From NCBI GenBank assembly GCA_023374025.1, contig SIJG01000170.1, forward strand, positions 27,132 through 91,131: 64,000 bases of DNA, read 5' to 3'. Position 1 is the stretch's first letter. Each line of letters opens with the position of its first letter. The notes under the pieces are model-generated. The model saw only the letters and a list, made by a program, of their open reading frames with translations, did not search any database and was not told where the DNA came from. This DNA comes from Heterodera schachtii. Taxonomy: Eukaryota; Nematoda; Chromadorea; Rhabditida; Heteroderidae. Both the position numbers and the translations under genes were made by a program. Shown here piece by piece: positions 12,751 to 25,734 of the stretch.

Positions 12751-15700
12751 TAAAAAAACTTGTTTCTAAATCTCTTAATTATAATAATTTAATTATAAAT
12801 TAAATTTTAATTTTCGTTAAAATAAGCAAAATTTAATTCACATTTCGAAAAAGAAAATAAATGGAAATAAATTTGCATTAATATAACTTAACATAATTGT
12901 AATTAATTAATAATAAAATAAATAAAATATATTTAGAAATTAATAACTTATTAGGACAAACAATTTATAAAAATGAAAGGAATAAAAATATATATTTAAC
13001 TAATTTTTTTTAATAACATAAAAACTTTTATTTTTATAAAAGATAAACAAAAAGAGTTAATTTAAAAACTAAAATTAACAAAAAATGAATATAAAATAAT
13101 ATTTGATCATTAAAAGAATGATCTTTATCGAAGAAATAAATAGTATTCTTCATATATTATAGTATACCTTGTTCAAATAAATTTTAGCATCTTGATTGGC
13201 AAAAAGTTAAATTTAAAATGAAATAGTATGTCTACATACAACAAAAATTCAATTGGTTAAATAATAAATTTTTATTAAAACAAAATGCAGGTCATTAACA
13301 TATAAACAACGAAAAAATTATTTATGGAAAAATATCAATTAAATAAATAAAAATGATAATCAAAATCAGAAAATAAAAAAATTTTATGTCGCCATATTAA
13401 TTTTAAAATAATGTTATTGTTTACCGCAACCAAATTCATACTCAGCCAAACAATAACTGGAAAATCTTGGAATTTGAGAAAAAAAGAAGTTAAAATCTGA
13501 TCAAAAATGAAAAAAACAGTCAAGAAAAATTCATGATAATAATTAATAATTTAAAAAATCGATTAATAAATTATATGTTATTTTTAATCTAAAAAAATTA
13601 GTTGGGCTTTTGCCAATTTTAATAATAATAAAAAAACATAATTTAGCCAGTGTGTGCGCCAATTCAACACCGTGAACGGATGTCTCAAGATTTATATAAA
13701 AAAAGTAATAAAATTTAAATATATTCTATACAAAAAATTGTAAAAAAAACAAAAACCCTTTTTTTGAAATACTCTTAAAATAAAATAAAGCTAATAAGAA
13801 AAGTTATTTTTTTGCTGTATATGAAAAATAAAAATAATTTATTTAATACAAAATGACTATAATAATGATGAAAATAATAAATTTTTCTTACAGGATTCGT
13901 AATAAAGAAACCTTTCAATTTTATGTTTCTTTTAAATTAAAGAAAGTCTAAAACAAAGATTCACCAAGAGAATCCTACAAACAAAAACCCGAACTTACCA
14001 AATAAATGTAATTAAAAATGAGCGTTATCATATTGCATAATAAGCGAGAAATAAAAATGGGCTTTGTTTTGTATTTGAATAAGTAATTAAGTAAAAATAA
14101 TAGTTCGAAATCATCGTATAACAATTTAAAAAATTAATAATGAAAAAACGAGAAATAAAAAGGATAAAAGGTAAAATTTAAAAAAATTAAAACATTATAC
14201 ATTATCTCTGTAATATATTGAAATTTATCTTCTTTTTTCAATAACTTTATCTTTTAAAATAAATTTAAAAAAACAAATTTCTATATATAATATATATAAA
14301 AATAAAAATATGTGCTGTGTTCAATTTAAAATATTTAAATTCATTTGACAATTCAAAAATGCAACTATAAAACTGAAAACATAAAGATAAAATGAAAAAA
14401 AAATAAATTAAATAAAAATAATAATATTTTCTCATGGAATTTGAAAATTATTGATTGAGTTTACATAATTCAATTAAACATCAATAAAAATAGTCATTAA
14501 AAATATTAATTATTTATTATTTGTTTGTTTAACGCCATTGATATAAAGTCTTTCCCTAAAAATTATTTAAGAAATTAATTTAAAAATTACTAAAACAATT
14601 TAAAAATGGCAACGCGATCAGGCGGGCATAACAACTGACACAGCATGAAATTATTTGAATAAGCAAGTTTTTTAAGAGCGAAATCATAAAAATAAAAGAA
14701 TTATAAAAATAGAAAAAATAAAAATTATTAATTGTTATTTATTGTTTGTAAGATTTAAAAATAAATTCTTTTTAATGCATTTTCATTAGCCTCATTATAG
14801 TGCAAAGATAAAAACAAAAATTTCAAAAACCTGCAAAACGAAACAAAAAAGCCAGCAAATAATTCTAAAAATCAAAATATTATAAATAAATTAAAATATT
14901 AAAAAAAAATTGGCAAATCCCTTTTGGTGAAATTATAATTAACTAATTAAACTAAAAAAAAACATTTATTTTTCATTATGTTTTGTAGCTGAGAAAAAAA
15001 AACATGGATAAATATTATACGTCCATTTAAAATAGTGTGATTTCATAAAAATTCAATTCATTTAAATAATTTTTTATACATTATTTAATTAAATTTTTAT
15101 AAATTTTTTTAGTGAATTTAAAATAAGAAGAAAATGAAAAATCTCAAAAAAAAGTGCTTCGCTAATTTCAAAAGATGAACATTTAAAAAAAAATAATGCT
15201 TGATTTTCATAGCATCATCAGAAATGATTGTCTTCTTCTCCATATAGTTTCTTCCATTCTGAAATTCTCTGTTGGTGAATATGTAAGTAGAAATTACCTT
15301 GTCACTCATTCTTGGATTATCTCATTTTTTCCAATAAATTTTGATTTTTTCCATTTTTCATTCTCCGTTATCTTTTTTTTGCAAATGTCAAAGTGTTTTT
15401 CCCAAACTCGAAATTACTTAAAAATGGTTTGAATTGATGTAAAAAGGTTCTAAATGGGTAAAAAAAAATAGAATTAAGGGCGCGCTTGTCCTTTTTCGGA
15501 TGAAAAATTGCATGGACTAAAGTGTCCAATTCTAGACATTATTCTATTCATAAGTTATTTACCTTTTTACAAAATTATTTTTTTTTGACTTATTCCCGTG
15601 CCTTTAGCTTTCTATTTTCCCAACCAAATTTTATTCGGTTCTGGTCATTGTTTGAAGAATTATTTTTACGGTTGGCCAAACGTTGCCTAAAAAATGTTCA

Positions 15701-17229
15701 ATTTCAAAATTTGTTGGGTTCAAATAGAAATTTAAAAATAATATTTTAACGAATTTTAATGTTAAAAACCTACAATATTTTATAAAGAATTTTTCAGCAA
15801 AAAATAATGGATCAATTAACTTTTTAATGAAAAAATCACTTAACAACATAAAATAAAAAATGAAGAACTTCAAAAAAAGAAATGAATAATAATACTTGAA
15901 CAAATACCGAAATGTTTTAGATTTTTCTTAAAATAAAAAATAATTCAATTATTTATTAATCTTAAAAATTAATTAAATCAATTATTTTTAAATTCTATAT
16001 AAATGGCCACACCCACGCTAGACATAACAGAGAAAATGCCAAGAATTCAAAAAAATAAGACAAATTAAAATATAATTTTATATAAAGAAAGTCAAAAAAA
16101 ACAGGAAACCATACGCTTAATTAACTCAATACATATAGTTAAATTAAATAATAGAAGCAGAAAAGCACTGTTTATAAGTTCTGAAAAAATTATAGTTCCC
16201 CTATAATTATAGATTATATCAATAAATTTTATTAACGATTCAGTAAATATTTTAATTTAATTTTTGGAATCAGTGAAATAAAAATATACATTTATTAATA
16301 TAGAAAGCTTCGTCACACCGAAGTTCAATCATGGGCGATTTGACATGAAAATAAATTACGCACTTATAAATATTTTGTACAATAAAAGTGATAGACAAAT
16401 TGGTATGAAGCAAACAGAGCAAATAAAACAGTTTAATACATTTTATAAATCAAATTTAAATAAATATTAATTCTAATTTTACTTTTTTAAATTATTCATT
16501 TATTCATTTGTTTGGTTTTTTTTAAGTATTTTTATTATTTCTTTTATTTTACTTAAAATAAATATATTTGTGATTGATTTATTAATTAAAATTAATATAA
16601 ACCATAAAAGGAAAGAAAAATTTTGTTAAATATGAAACATTATTTAATTAAAACAGTGTTTTTTCAAAATCCCGATTTTTAATGTGTGTTTGGGAAGCCT
16701 AAATCACCATGAATGTTAAAATAAATCTATAAATATTTAAGCGGGTGGTTAATTTTTTTTTTTTTTTTGGTGAGGGGATGGTCGGTGCTATTGGTGCTGC
16801 CGGGAGAAAAATAGAAATTTTTGTTTTTTTAAAACAGATTTTCACTGAAATTATAACAAATTATCAATAGTAAATATATTTCAAAAAAAAATTTTTTTCA
16901 TTTAAATGAAAATATTATTAAAAACTAAATTATTTATCATAATTTATAAAAGGTAAAAATTCAAAAAAAAAGAGTATAAATTCATTAATAAATATTTAAT
17001 TTGAAGAAAACGATTCAATAAAATATTAAATTCATTCTGTTTTTATATACCAAAAGGTATCATTAAAATAAGTGATTAAGAATAATAAGAGATTAAATGA
17101 TAATTTTTTAAAAATATTTTATAAAATCTGCTGAACATACAAAACTAGAAATAAATACGTAGAGAATTATAAATTGTCCAATAATTATACCATAAATTTT
17201 ATACCAAATAAGTCTTCAAACTGAATTTT
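12751..17229. other. A-rich desert block
   Basis: Long runs of A on the + strand and stop-dense frames. Listed-length frames at 13335-13523, 15118-15309, 15196-15432, 15522-15749 and 15631-15903 lie in low-complexity sequence and overlap one another on opposite strands. GC-richer islands occur at about 13650-13690, 14606-14650, 16310-16340 and 16740-16805. The last of these is a ggtgaggggatggtcgg patch after a T run. Confidence 0.5.
14596..14695 (+). repeat. GC-cored AT repeat, copy pairing with 30049-30157
   Basis: aacaatttaaaaatggcaac, a short GC-rich variable part, ctgaca, gcatgaaa, then aagcaagttttttaa and aaatcataaaaat. The copy at 30049 keeps the same order with about the same spacing. 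The ATG at the core opens only ten codons here and fifteen in the other copy, with unrelated residues, which argues against a conserved peptide. Confidence 0.65.
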
Positions 17230-17325
17230 GCAGAGCGAATTTGGAATGAAAATGAAGAATAGATTGATGAATTGATCGAGCGCCTTCGGCAGGTCGACTT
17301 ACCGGAGCACACGGTCATTATATAA
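17230..17325 (+). pseudogene. Possible broken coding fragment (weak)
   Basis: Following attttgcag, the frame from 17230 reads AERIWNENEE, an in-frame TAG at 17260-17262, then IDELIERLRQVDLPEHTVII and TAA. The part after the stop uses GC-rich codons and looks amphipathic and helical. The W-x-E-x-E-E pattern is faintly like Myb/SANT-type or transposase DNA-binding regions, but it is too short to assign. It could equally be chance in a GC-richer island. Confidence 0.2.
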
Positions 17326-20300
17326 AAAATTATAATTAAAAAAATTAGTGAAAATAATATTTTAAATTATATATTTATAAATATAATTGAAGATTTAATA
17401 TAGTATTGCTTTTACATATATGAATATTTAAATAAATTTTATTTATAATCAAAACTCAGAATTTTTGTCCTATAAAGAAAACTTTTAAAAAGTAATAAAA
17501 ATTATTAATCAAGAAATCTAAATAATTGAAAAGAATCAAAGGATGAATTATTATTAACAAAATTAATTAAAGAAAAACAAAACACATAAGTATTCAATTG
17601 ATAATAATTAATATAACAAATTTATTAATTTATTTTTATAAAAATTAAAATAAAATAACTCTTCAAATGAAGGATGAAAAAAAGGTTAAAAAATGTCTTG
17701 AGATTAATAAAAAAGCTCGGAATAATGTTAAACTTAAAATAATTAAATGAAAACCTTCAATGATGTGCAATAGTATAAGCCAATGAAATGGTATTTGTTA
17801 TATAAATCTTATAATTATTTTCATATATCACCAGACAGAACAATTAAATTAATTTAAGAATTAATATAAATAAGTTTGTTAATGCTCAGCCTTCTCATTG
17901 AGCTGCAAAAATCCCTGGGCCCTTACCAAAAGAACGAGATAAGGGTTAATCTATAAAAAACATGAACAATTTTATCAGCAATCACAGAAAAAAAACAAAA
18001 AGTTGAAAGATTGATTAAATCATATATCATAATTCAATTAAAATTCCAAATTAAAAAAATAATTAAAAAATTTATACGACTTCAACTATATTAAATTCAA
18101 TAAAGCCATACGAAATTATTTCACAAAAAACAAGTACCATTTAAATAAATAGATGTAAATATTACAAACCAAAAAAATATTCAACAATTTTATCGGTATG
18201 TAATTGTAAATCCATGCCAAGAAATGGCTGATAAATGATAATGACGTCCTCAAATTAAAAACTAAATCAACATTAATTTAATGTACAATTAAAAAGTATT
18301 TGGAAAATAATTCAATATAGAAAATATTTCTTTCTAAAATTTGCATAATTTATTCAATATTTAAGAAATATAAATTTTTATGACTTTAATTAAATGAATA
18401 AAGAAATTGGATTCTCAAAAAAAGTTTAATAAAATGAGAAAAGGAAAACATTTTTATATAAATTTTATAAGTCGGTGATTTTAATATATCGTTGCTTACA
18501 CACGATGTTATTTTCGAAAATTCAGAAATTAGTTTGATTATTTTTTTACCTAAAAGATAAATTTTAAAAATAATTTAAATAAAATTTGTAAAATTGTAGG
18601 AAATTTAAATTTAAATTGATCATTGCGCTCAAAAGCATCCTTTTTTCTTTTTAGTCTTCCTTTCTGTAAAAATTGATAAAGAAATTATTTTTGTTTAATA
18701 TTGACATTATGCCTTGAAGCATTTGACCTTATGAGAGTTTTGGTGTAAAAAATTTAAAAAAAAATGCCTATGAATTTTGGTATTATTTGTTTAATATAAC
18801 TTATTAAATGTAATTGTTCTTTAAATATATTTTCTTAAAATTTAAGAGATACATTTAGGTTCGAAAAGAAGGATTTTAAAATGTTTGTTTTAATAGTAAG
18901 CAGTAGTAGCGTTTTTTCAATTTTATTTTTTGCCCAAAGCGCTTTTTTATTTAATTTTAATTTAATTAGCGATTCTATTACTGGTTTTATAAAGGGAATT
19001 TGTTAAATATAATTTTTAATGATTGATCATCCTTGTACAACCATTATATTAATTTTCTAGATTTGAAATTTTTAAGTTAACCTTATAAAAATATTTTTGC
19101 CTTTCTCATGCATTGAAAACGTTGAATTCGATGGTTAGGGTGTGATCACCGCCTTTTTATTTTATTGCAATGTTTAATATTTAATTTTAATATTTTATAT
19201 TTAGATAAATGCTCGAATTTATATAAATAACAATTTCATTCAAAAAACTTATTTTAATATATGTGTATACCTTTTTAAATATTTTTATTTGCTTATTTTA
19301 AAATTTTCATTTATTTTTTAGATTGACAGAATTGCTTTAAAATTTGTATCTTTAAAATAATTTTACGTTATTACTTACTCTTCATAATTATTGCTTTTGT
19401 TTAAATTTAAAAATTAATTTAGTCTTTATTTCTATAAATTTAATTCAAATATTTTCATCTACAAAAAACATTTTTAACTGTAATACCAATTTAGATTTGT
19501 TAAAATTTTTTAATCATTAAAAATAATTTGAATTTCATCGCTTCAAATCGAAGCAAATTTTTTTTCATTTTTCGTTTGAAAACATGTAATTTTTTGGTTT
19601 TGTTTCTTTTTTATCTCATGTTGCGGCGTTTTTTTTTGATTGAGTGCCTTTCTTTGTACAGCCAATCTATTTGTATTTAAATTTATATTTTTAATATTAA
19701 ATAAATTAAACTTGCATTTTTCTTTATTAATTTAAAAATTGTTTTTTTTATTAATTTAGATTACTTGATATAAGTAAAAATAAACTATTTATAATTCAAT
19801 ATCTTAATTAGAATTTAACATTTAAAAACATTTTTATTTATTTAAAGGAATATAAAGATAATTTTGGTAAATTTTTAAATTTACGATTTTCTAAATAAAA
19901 TTTTTTATGTATAAAAAGTTTCACTTAATTATAGCGGGCTGAAATTTTGCATACTTATGCAGCTCGACACGGGAATATATTTAAAAATTATCCAATGCAA
20001 AAAGAAACAATTAGAAAACAAATGAACAAAATTAATTTTTATTTTATGAAATAAATATTTACACTAAAGCCGTAATTACTTATCAGAACATATTAAACGC
20101 GTCACTATGAAAAGGAAAAAAAATTACCCATAAATTTTGCTTAAATCACCCTAATTTTAAATATTAATATAAGATTTTGGGGCTCTGCGGTGCGATAAGC
20201 AATGCCGGAAAACTTTGGAATCTTTGCAACTCGGAAATTTCGGTAGCAGTTAAAGCGATAAAATTATAATCAAATAACAAAGAATTAGGATTTCGATATA

Positions 20301-20770
20301 CGAATTATATTATATTTATTTAATTTATAAAATTGAATAAATAAGAAATAAGTAAAAAAAATGAAATTTGAAAACAAAAATATGCCTGAAAAAAAGATGA
20401 AGAACAATTTGAAAATAAATAAAAAAATTTTTTTTTTTCAAATTGGGAGCATAAATGAATACAGTCGGAATAAATTTTGTATTAAGAAAACTAATTGTAA
20501 ATAAAATATAAGAAGGGTATTGCTAAATAAAATCAATTTAAATAAAATTTCTCCTAACAATTTTGATTTAGTGAGACTTAAAAAATAAAAAAACAAAAAT
20601 TGAAAAAGATGCCTCTAAAAACAAACCTCCTTACCATTTCTTAAAGCATTTCCAAATTTCTTTAGTTATTTCGAGTGCCGAAAGTGTATAATTTCTGGGA
20701 TAAGAAAAAGTGCAAAAGAAAAATTGGCTGGTTTTTTAAATCTAAATCAAACAAATGAAAAGGGAGGGTA
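17326..20770. other. AT-rich desert, A-rich to 18.5 kb, T-rich to 19.9 kb, then A-rich
   Basis: No gene supported. An island at 17882-17956 opens at an ATG for 24 codons (begins MLSLLIELQKSLGPY, charged end, TAA) exactly where the GC-richer stretch starts. It is unassigned. A core at about 19610-19630 (tctcatgttgcggcg) belongs with the recurring TCTCATG-type cores. 20170-20260 is slightly GC-richer without recognisable content. Confidence 0.45.
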
Positions 20771-20799
20771 ATATTAATTAGAGACTGGGTTTTCCAAAT

Positions 20800-20907
20800 T
20801 TGCCGGGCCGGGCCGGGCTGATTTTTTCAGAAACAACCGGGTTCCGGGCCCGGCCTCTTCAACCCGGGTTTTCAAATTGCCGGGCCCGGGACCGGGTTCC
20901 GGGCTCA
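20800..20907 (+). repeat. CCGGG-rich degenerate repeat
   Basis: Dense gccgggccgggccggg, ccgggttccgggcccgg and a second gccgggcccgggaccgg. Similar vocabulary occurs at 34025-34110 (ccgggacttgccgacc, ccaggaccgggacc) and about 55960-56045 (gaccggcccggc, aggccgggtccggtc). Frames through it are low complexity. Confidence 0.6.
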
Positions 20908-21217
20908 GTGTGGGCGATGCGAAAAAAAACTCAGTGTGGGCGATGCGAAAAAAACTCAGTGTGGGCGATGCGAAAAAAACTCAGTTTGCGCAATGCGAAA
21001 AAAACTCAGTTTGGGCGATGCGAAAAAAACTCAGTTTGGGCGATGCGAAAGGTGCTAGGTCGATGCGAAAAAAACTCAGTTGGGGCGATGCGAAAAAAAC
21101 TCAGTTTGGGCGATGCGAAAGGTGCTAGGTCGATGCGAAAAAAACTCAGTTGGGGCGATGCGAAAGGTGCTAGGTCGATGCGAAAAAAACTCAGTTGGGG
21201 CGATGCGAAAAAAACTC
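20908..21217 (+). repeat. Minisatellite with 25-bp and 20-bp units
   Basis: About a dozen units begin with cgatgcgaaa. Long units continue aaaactcagt(t/g)tggg (25 bp, one with an extra A). Short units continue ggtgctaggt (20 bp). Order from the left is a run of long units, then short units interspersed singly with long ones in a repeating short-long pattern. A cgatgcg becomes caatgcg change and a gtttggg/gttgggg change mark individual units. Overlapping frames on both strands (20800-21225, 20877-21128, 21076-21286) are repeats of NSVWAMRK-type words and are artefacts of the array. It directly abuts the CCGGG-rich patch. Confidence 0.92.
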
Positions 21218-22780
21218 TTTTTTAGTACACTATATATTTTCATTGAGAAAAAATTCAATATTACCTTATGCCACATTAGATTTTGATTATTTTCATTTAT
21301 TTTTTACTAAATTGTTTAGAACTGAAGTGCTTTTAATAAACGCATATACTTGACACTCCTTGCACAGATGTAGTAGATGTTAGGACAGTAGTGACCAATT
21401 GGCTTCAATTTTTCATTTTTACTTTTTAGGTTTCTTTATATGTATGTGTGATTTAAATTTTTTCTCATTAATTTTTAAAACAATTATTTTTAAGACAAAA
21501 TTAAACATTTCGATTTATTTTTAATCTTCGATAAATATATTGTTTTAGTTGTTTTAATTATTTTTTAAGATTTAAATGAATTAAACTTTTTTTTAGTTTT
21601 TACATTGTATTTTTTTTATAAATTGCTGCCCGCCCGTTAATAAATTGTTTTCATATCATATAAATTCAAGTAAAATTTAGATTTTTCATTATTTTATATT
21701 ATATAAATTATTTTGATTATGTTTAATCAAAGTTTTGAATATTTGTATCTAGAAACCATTATATTAAACTTATTATTTCTGTTTTTTAATCATGCAATTA
21801 ATAGATTTAGCTTGTTCATATGGTGGAAATTTGTTCCCATTAGACCGTGAGAAAAACAATTACCTTATTCAAAATACTGCTTTATTTAATTAAATTTACT
21901 TATTTATTTCTTTGTCATTAAAATTTATTGTGATTAAATTGACATCCATTTAATTGGACAAAAATTGCCACAGTTAAAATGATTTTTAAAATAAAATTGA
22001 AAGACAAAAAAGAATGTAAATATTATTAATTTCTCATTTACATTTGTTGTTCCAATTAATATTTTACTATACATATGCTCGATTGCAATTGTATTCTTTT
22101 CTTGCATCTTGCGCCACAATAATTTATAAAATATTATTTTTGTAGTTAATATTTATTTCATTCAAAATATTTTCAGACGTATATTTGTTAATTTTATTTT
22201 TGTTTAATTACTACTTTTAATGACATTTTAAGTATAATTTAACGGAGGCTGAAAAAAAAACTTTTTTAAAATTATCAACATAAATTTATTAAAATTCCAT
22301 TCAACTAATTTTATTAAAATTTGTTTCGAAAATTATTACATAGGTAAAATGTTTTAAGATAAACGGGATTTCAAAATAGCGGGACTAAAATAATAGTTTT
22401 TTTTTTTGCGGAACCCAAATTTTTATTCTTTATAGATGCAAATTGAAAATTTTATATTAATTTAAATTTGCAGGCATGGTTTGCGACATAAATATATTTT
22501 TAAAAATTTAATTAAAATATTTTATAATACATTAGCTGACTTTTAATTAATTAATATAAACTCAAGAATTGTTTAAGTATAATCTTCTTATTAGTTTGTG
22601 CTCAATGACACCCAATAGTTTTCTTTTTATCAAATGTGACATTCATATTTTTTATAATTTATTTCATTTTATTACCACTTGGAAGATTTAGGAATTTCCA
22701 TCGTGGTGAATTTTAAATATTGTAAGTAATTTTTCAATTTCGTTTTTGCCCTTGTTCAAATTTTTTAGTATTTTCAAATT
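21218..22780. other. T-rich desert
   Basis: No gene supported. An island at about 21340-21405 is GC-richer. On the minus strand it reads KPIGHYCPNIYYICARSV in a frame without an upstream ATG, followed by a stop. This is unassigned and likely chance. Confidence 0.45.
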
Positions 22781-23008
22781 AAATCTAACATTGTTGGTAT
22801 CATTCGAAAGCCCTAAATGTTCTCTTTTAGCATGCAAAATTTCAAAAATATTCTTTAAGGTTCAAGTTATGGCCAGAAGAATTCATACAACCCGATTTTC
22901 CAACTTTTTTGGCTCGAACTTTTTTTAAAACTTAACGAAATTTTTTAAATTTTGCCGGCTAATAGAGCATCTAAAGGGTAATCGAATGATACCTACAATG
23001 TAAGATTT
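22781..23008. repeat. Foldback (inverted repeat) with 48-nt arms
   Basis: Left arm 22781-22828 (aaatctaacattgttggtat, cattcgaaagccctaaatg) pairs with right arm 22961-23008 (reverse complement aaatcttacattgtaggtat, cattcgattaccc). The roughly 130-nt loop contains caagttatggcc, echoed just outside by aagttatagtcc. No TSD is evident. It is probably a non-autonomous foldback or a relic. Confidence 0.7.
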
Positions 23009-23058
23009 GGTTAACAAATAAAAAAGTTATAGTCCAAAAACTGGGCTGGCGCCCAAAC

Positions 23059-23461
23059 AAGCGGCGCCCAAACGAGGTGGGGTGGACCCGTTAGAAAGGC
23101 GTAAATTTTTTTTTGAACTTTTTAACAATACTCTCACTAAATAGAGCCCCAAAAAATTTTTATTCATTTTTTTGTATTTGTTTATATTTTTTTTACAAAA
23201 TTTTCTATTTTTATTGTTAGTTGGAATAATGATTTTTGAAAAATAAAATCCCATTAAAATTGAGCCTCATTTTTGAGTGTTTTTCACTCGGAACTTTTTT
23301 TATGTATTATTTATAGTTTATTTATTTATTTATTTTTTTAATCTGATCACTTGTGTCCTTGTTATTAAATGTTTTATATCCTCTTTAAAATTAAAAAAAT
23401 ATTATATATATTGACGGATATCAATTAGTTTAGGTTGTTTACGAGCGCTTGGGCGCCGCTT
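23059..23461. repeat. GC-rich inverted arms flanking a T-rich loop
   Basis: aagcggcgcccaaacgagg at 23059-23077 is inverted at 23442-23461 (reverse complement aagcggcgcccaagcgctcg). Each arm also has a nearby second ggcgcc. Between them is T-rich filler. It may be the termini of a short element. The minus-strand frame 23027-23254 crosses one arm and is not supported. Confidence 0.45.
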
Positions 23462-23536
23462 TGCGGCGCCAACCGCTCTTCAAATAAATTTAGAAAATTG
23501 ATTAAAAGTTAAAATATGTATTAGTGTCACTTAAAA

Positions 23537-23632
23537 TCTCTCTCTCTCTCTCTTTCCCCTCTCTCTCTTTCCCCCTCTCTCTTTCTCTCCCCTCCCCCTC
23601 TCTTTCCCCTTTCTTTCTCTCTCTTTTCCCCT
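23537..23632 (+). repeat. CT-rich simple repeat
   Basis: Nearly pure C/T tract: (tc)n followed by ctctctctttcccc-like interrupted units. No other function visible. Confidence 0.95.
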
Positions 23633-23693
23633 TAAATAAAATTATTCATAATTAAAAAAATAAAAGTGATTTCGAATGTTTTAATTTTAAATT

Positions 23694-23860
23694 TTTAGAT
23701 TTTATTCGTGTATTTTTGCCGCAATAGTTTTTAAAATTTTGAGAAGGCGCGGGCGAAGGCAGTTTTGAAATTGCCACAAGAGAAAATGTGAAAATTTTTG
23801 TTTCGTGATTAAAAGTCCTTTGGGTCCAAAATTCTGATGATTTTTAACGAATTTTAGAAA
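23694..23860 (+). repeat. Dispersed repeat, copy 2 of 2
   Basis: Partner of 3054-3240 (ttttgccgcaatag, gcgcgggcgaagg, attgccacaagagaaaa, cgtgattaaaagtcc, gggtccaaaattctga). The minus-strand frame 23702-23890 lies across it and is a by-product. Confidence 0.7.
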
Positions 23861-25495
23861 TTTTTTGCTAATATTTGCATTTAGCAACAAAAGTTTATTA
23901 ATGAAAATATTAGTTAAATTATTATTTATATTTGTTAGTTATTTCACTTATAAATTCGTTTTTTAAATTTTTTATGCATATAATTTTTTGAGTTTTTGTG
24001 TCATTTTTCGCAAATCATTTTCTTATAAATTAAATTTACGATTATTTAATTTTTCCGAATTTCTTTTTTAAATGTTATGTTTTTGTTCTTCTTAATGATT
24101 GACAATTTATTTGTGCAATTTGTTAATATTTTCTCGCATCATCATTTTTGCCTTTATCTGGCGACTCATGAAATAAGCGCTATTTTTAGGTAATTTTGTT
24201 TGATCAATAATTTATTAAGGTTTATTTTTTATAGTTAATATGTTTCGTAAATTATTTTTTAACCAAAATAAATTTTATGTGACATAATCAATGATAATTA
24301 TATTTTAAATATTTTGTTTAAAGAAAACTGTGGTTTTAAATAACAATAAATTAATTGTACATTGTTTGAAATTATTCTTACTGTTGTCGTTTTGAGTCTT
24401 TAGTATCAACTTCGAGACTTTAATTCTTCATAATTATTCTAGGTAAAGTGCATAACATTTTTTATTTCATCATTGATTTATTAAGGTTTATTTTATAATT
24501 ATTTTCAATTACTTAAATAAATTTTCCAAAACTCATGAATCAGCTCCCTGGCGAGCCATTCCACAGCTCGAAGCAGCCGCTGAATGAAATAAATTGTAAA
24601 TCAAAATTAATAATTTAAATTAAATTTTTATTTTATCAATCACTGAGCTTTTTGTGGAGTTGAAGTGATGCAAATCCCCTTTTTTAATTCTTCTTGCGAA
24701 ATATTTTGAAATAAATCATTTATATAAATAATTAATCGTTGTTTCTTTTGCGTTTTTAATCTTTTTTATTAATTTTTTTATTGTTTTTGGTTAATATTTA
24801 TTATATTTAAAATGCTATTTAGATTGACATTTTCATAAATTTATTAAAATTGTATATTGCATGTATTATGCCGATATGTTCATAATATTTAATTGTTTAA
24901 TTCTAGACGATTCTTTAGAAAATACTTTTAATTGTAATTTTTTGAATTCAATTAATGAAAAATATAATAACAAAATTTGAAAAAACTTTTTTTTAAATTT
25001 TTTGTATTAAGAATTATATTTTTTATAATCATATCTTCTTATGTTTTATCTCCAGGTCATTGTGCAGTTATTTCTTTATCATTTGGTTTTTAAAGGTCTA
25101 TTTTTTAAATTTTTCCATTAAAAAAAATTTATTTTATTATTCTTTTCTTATATTAATTAGATAACTTATTTCTCTATTAATTATTTTTTTGTTTCTTTTT
25201 AAAAGTCTGATCGGATAAAAAAAATTTAGTATTATCTGTACTAAATAATTTGCTTAAATTCAATTTTTTTTGTTAATTTTACAACCAATTTGTGAAAATC
25301 TAATTAAAAAATATTAATAATATGTAATGAAAAATCAAAAATTCAAGTAGCGCAAAAACATTGGTAGTTTGACATTTAAAAGCGAGTTTTTCTTTTGAAA
25401 TTAATTCTTTTTTATCTTTCTTTAAAATTTTGAAAAATTGATTTTTCAGACTGTGCTGTTGCATTTTCTTCTTTAAAAGTTATGTGTCATATGCA
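23861..25495. other. T-rich desert with two short-frame islands
   Basis: A minus-strand ATG frame at 24107-24169 (20 codons, MSRQIKAKMMMREN then stop) and a plus-strand frame at 24535-24618 (27 codons, MNQLPGEPFHSSKQPLNE start) begin exactly at GC-richer islands. Neither is recognised. No other gene signal. Confidence 0.4.
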
Positions 25496-25680
25496 GGGAA
25501 CGGATTTTTAGGTGCTAAAAATCTCGAAATAGGTACCTAAATAATTTCTAAAAATCTGAAAAACGGGCACTATGCGTATTTTAAGCAATTAACAATTGTT
25601 TGACATTAAAATAAAAAGATGTTTAACGAATTTTAAATTTTCGGTCTTTACTAAAAATCTCAGAAAAATTTCTCAAAATA
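25496..25680 (+). mobile_element. One-ended hAT-like MITE relic
   Basis: A terminus-like cagggaacggatttttaggt, followed by gctaaaaatctcgaaatagg and tacctaaataatt, resembles the terminal and subterminal vocabulary of the element at 45695-46066. No matching inverted end is found downstream before the older repeat at 25735, so the element is truncated. Confidence 0.5.
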
Positions 25681-25734
25681 TTCACAATCATTTAAGGTTT
25701 ACCTCGACAACTTTTAAAAAATAATTTAATTTTC

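Noticed and set aside
15196..15903. Cluster of overlapping 63-90 codon frames on both strands
   Set aside because: Phe/Leu/Ile/Lys-rich translations from homopolymer runs; frames overlap on opposite strands with no coding signature or conserved motif.
20908..21217. CRISPR-like array
   Set aside because: Units are adjacent 20-25 bp tandem repeats without unique spacers, and the setting is eukaryotic.
20800..21286. Long frames with repeated NSVWAMRKK-type words
   Set aside because: Direct translation of the minisatellite in several phases on both strands.
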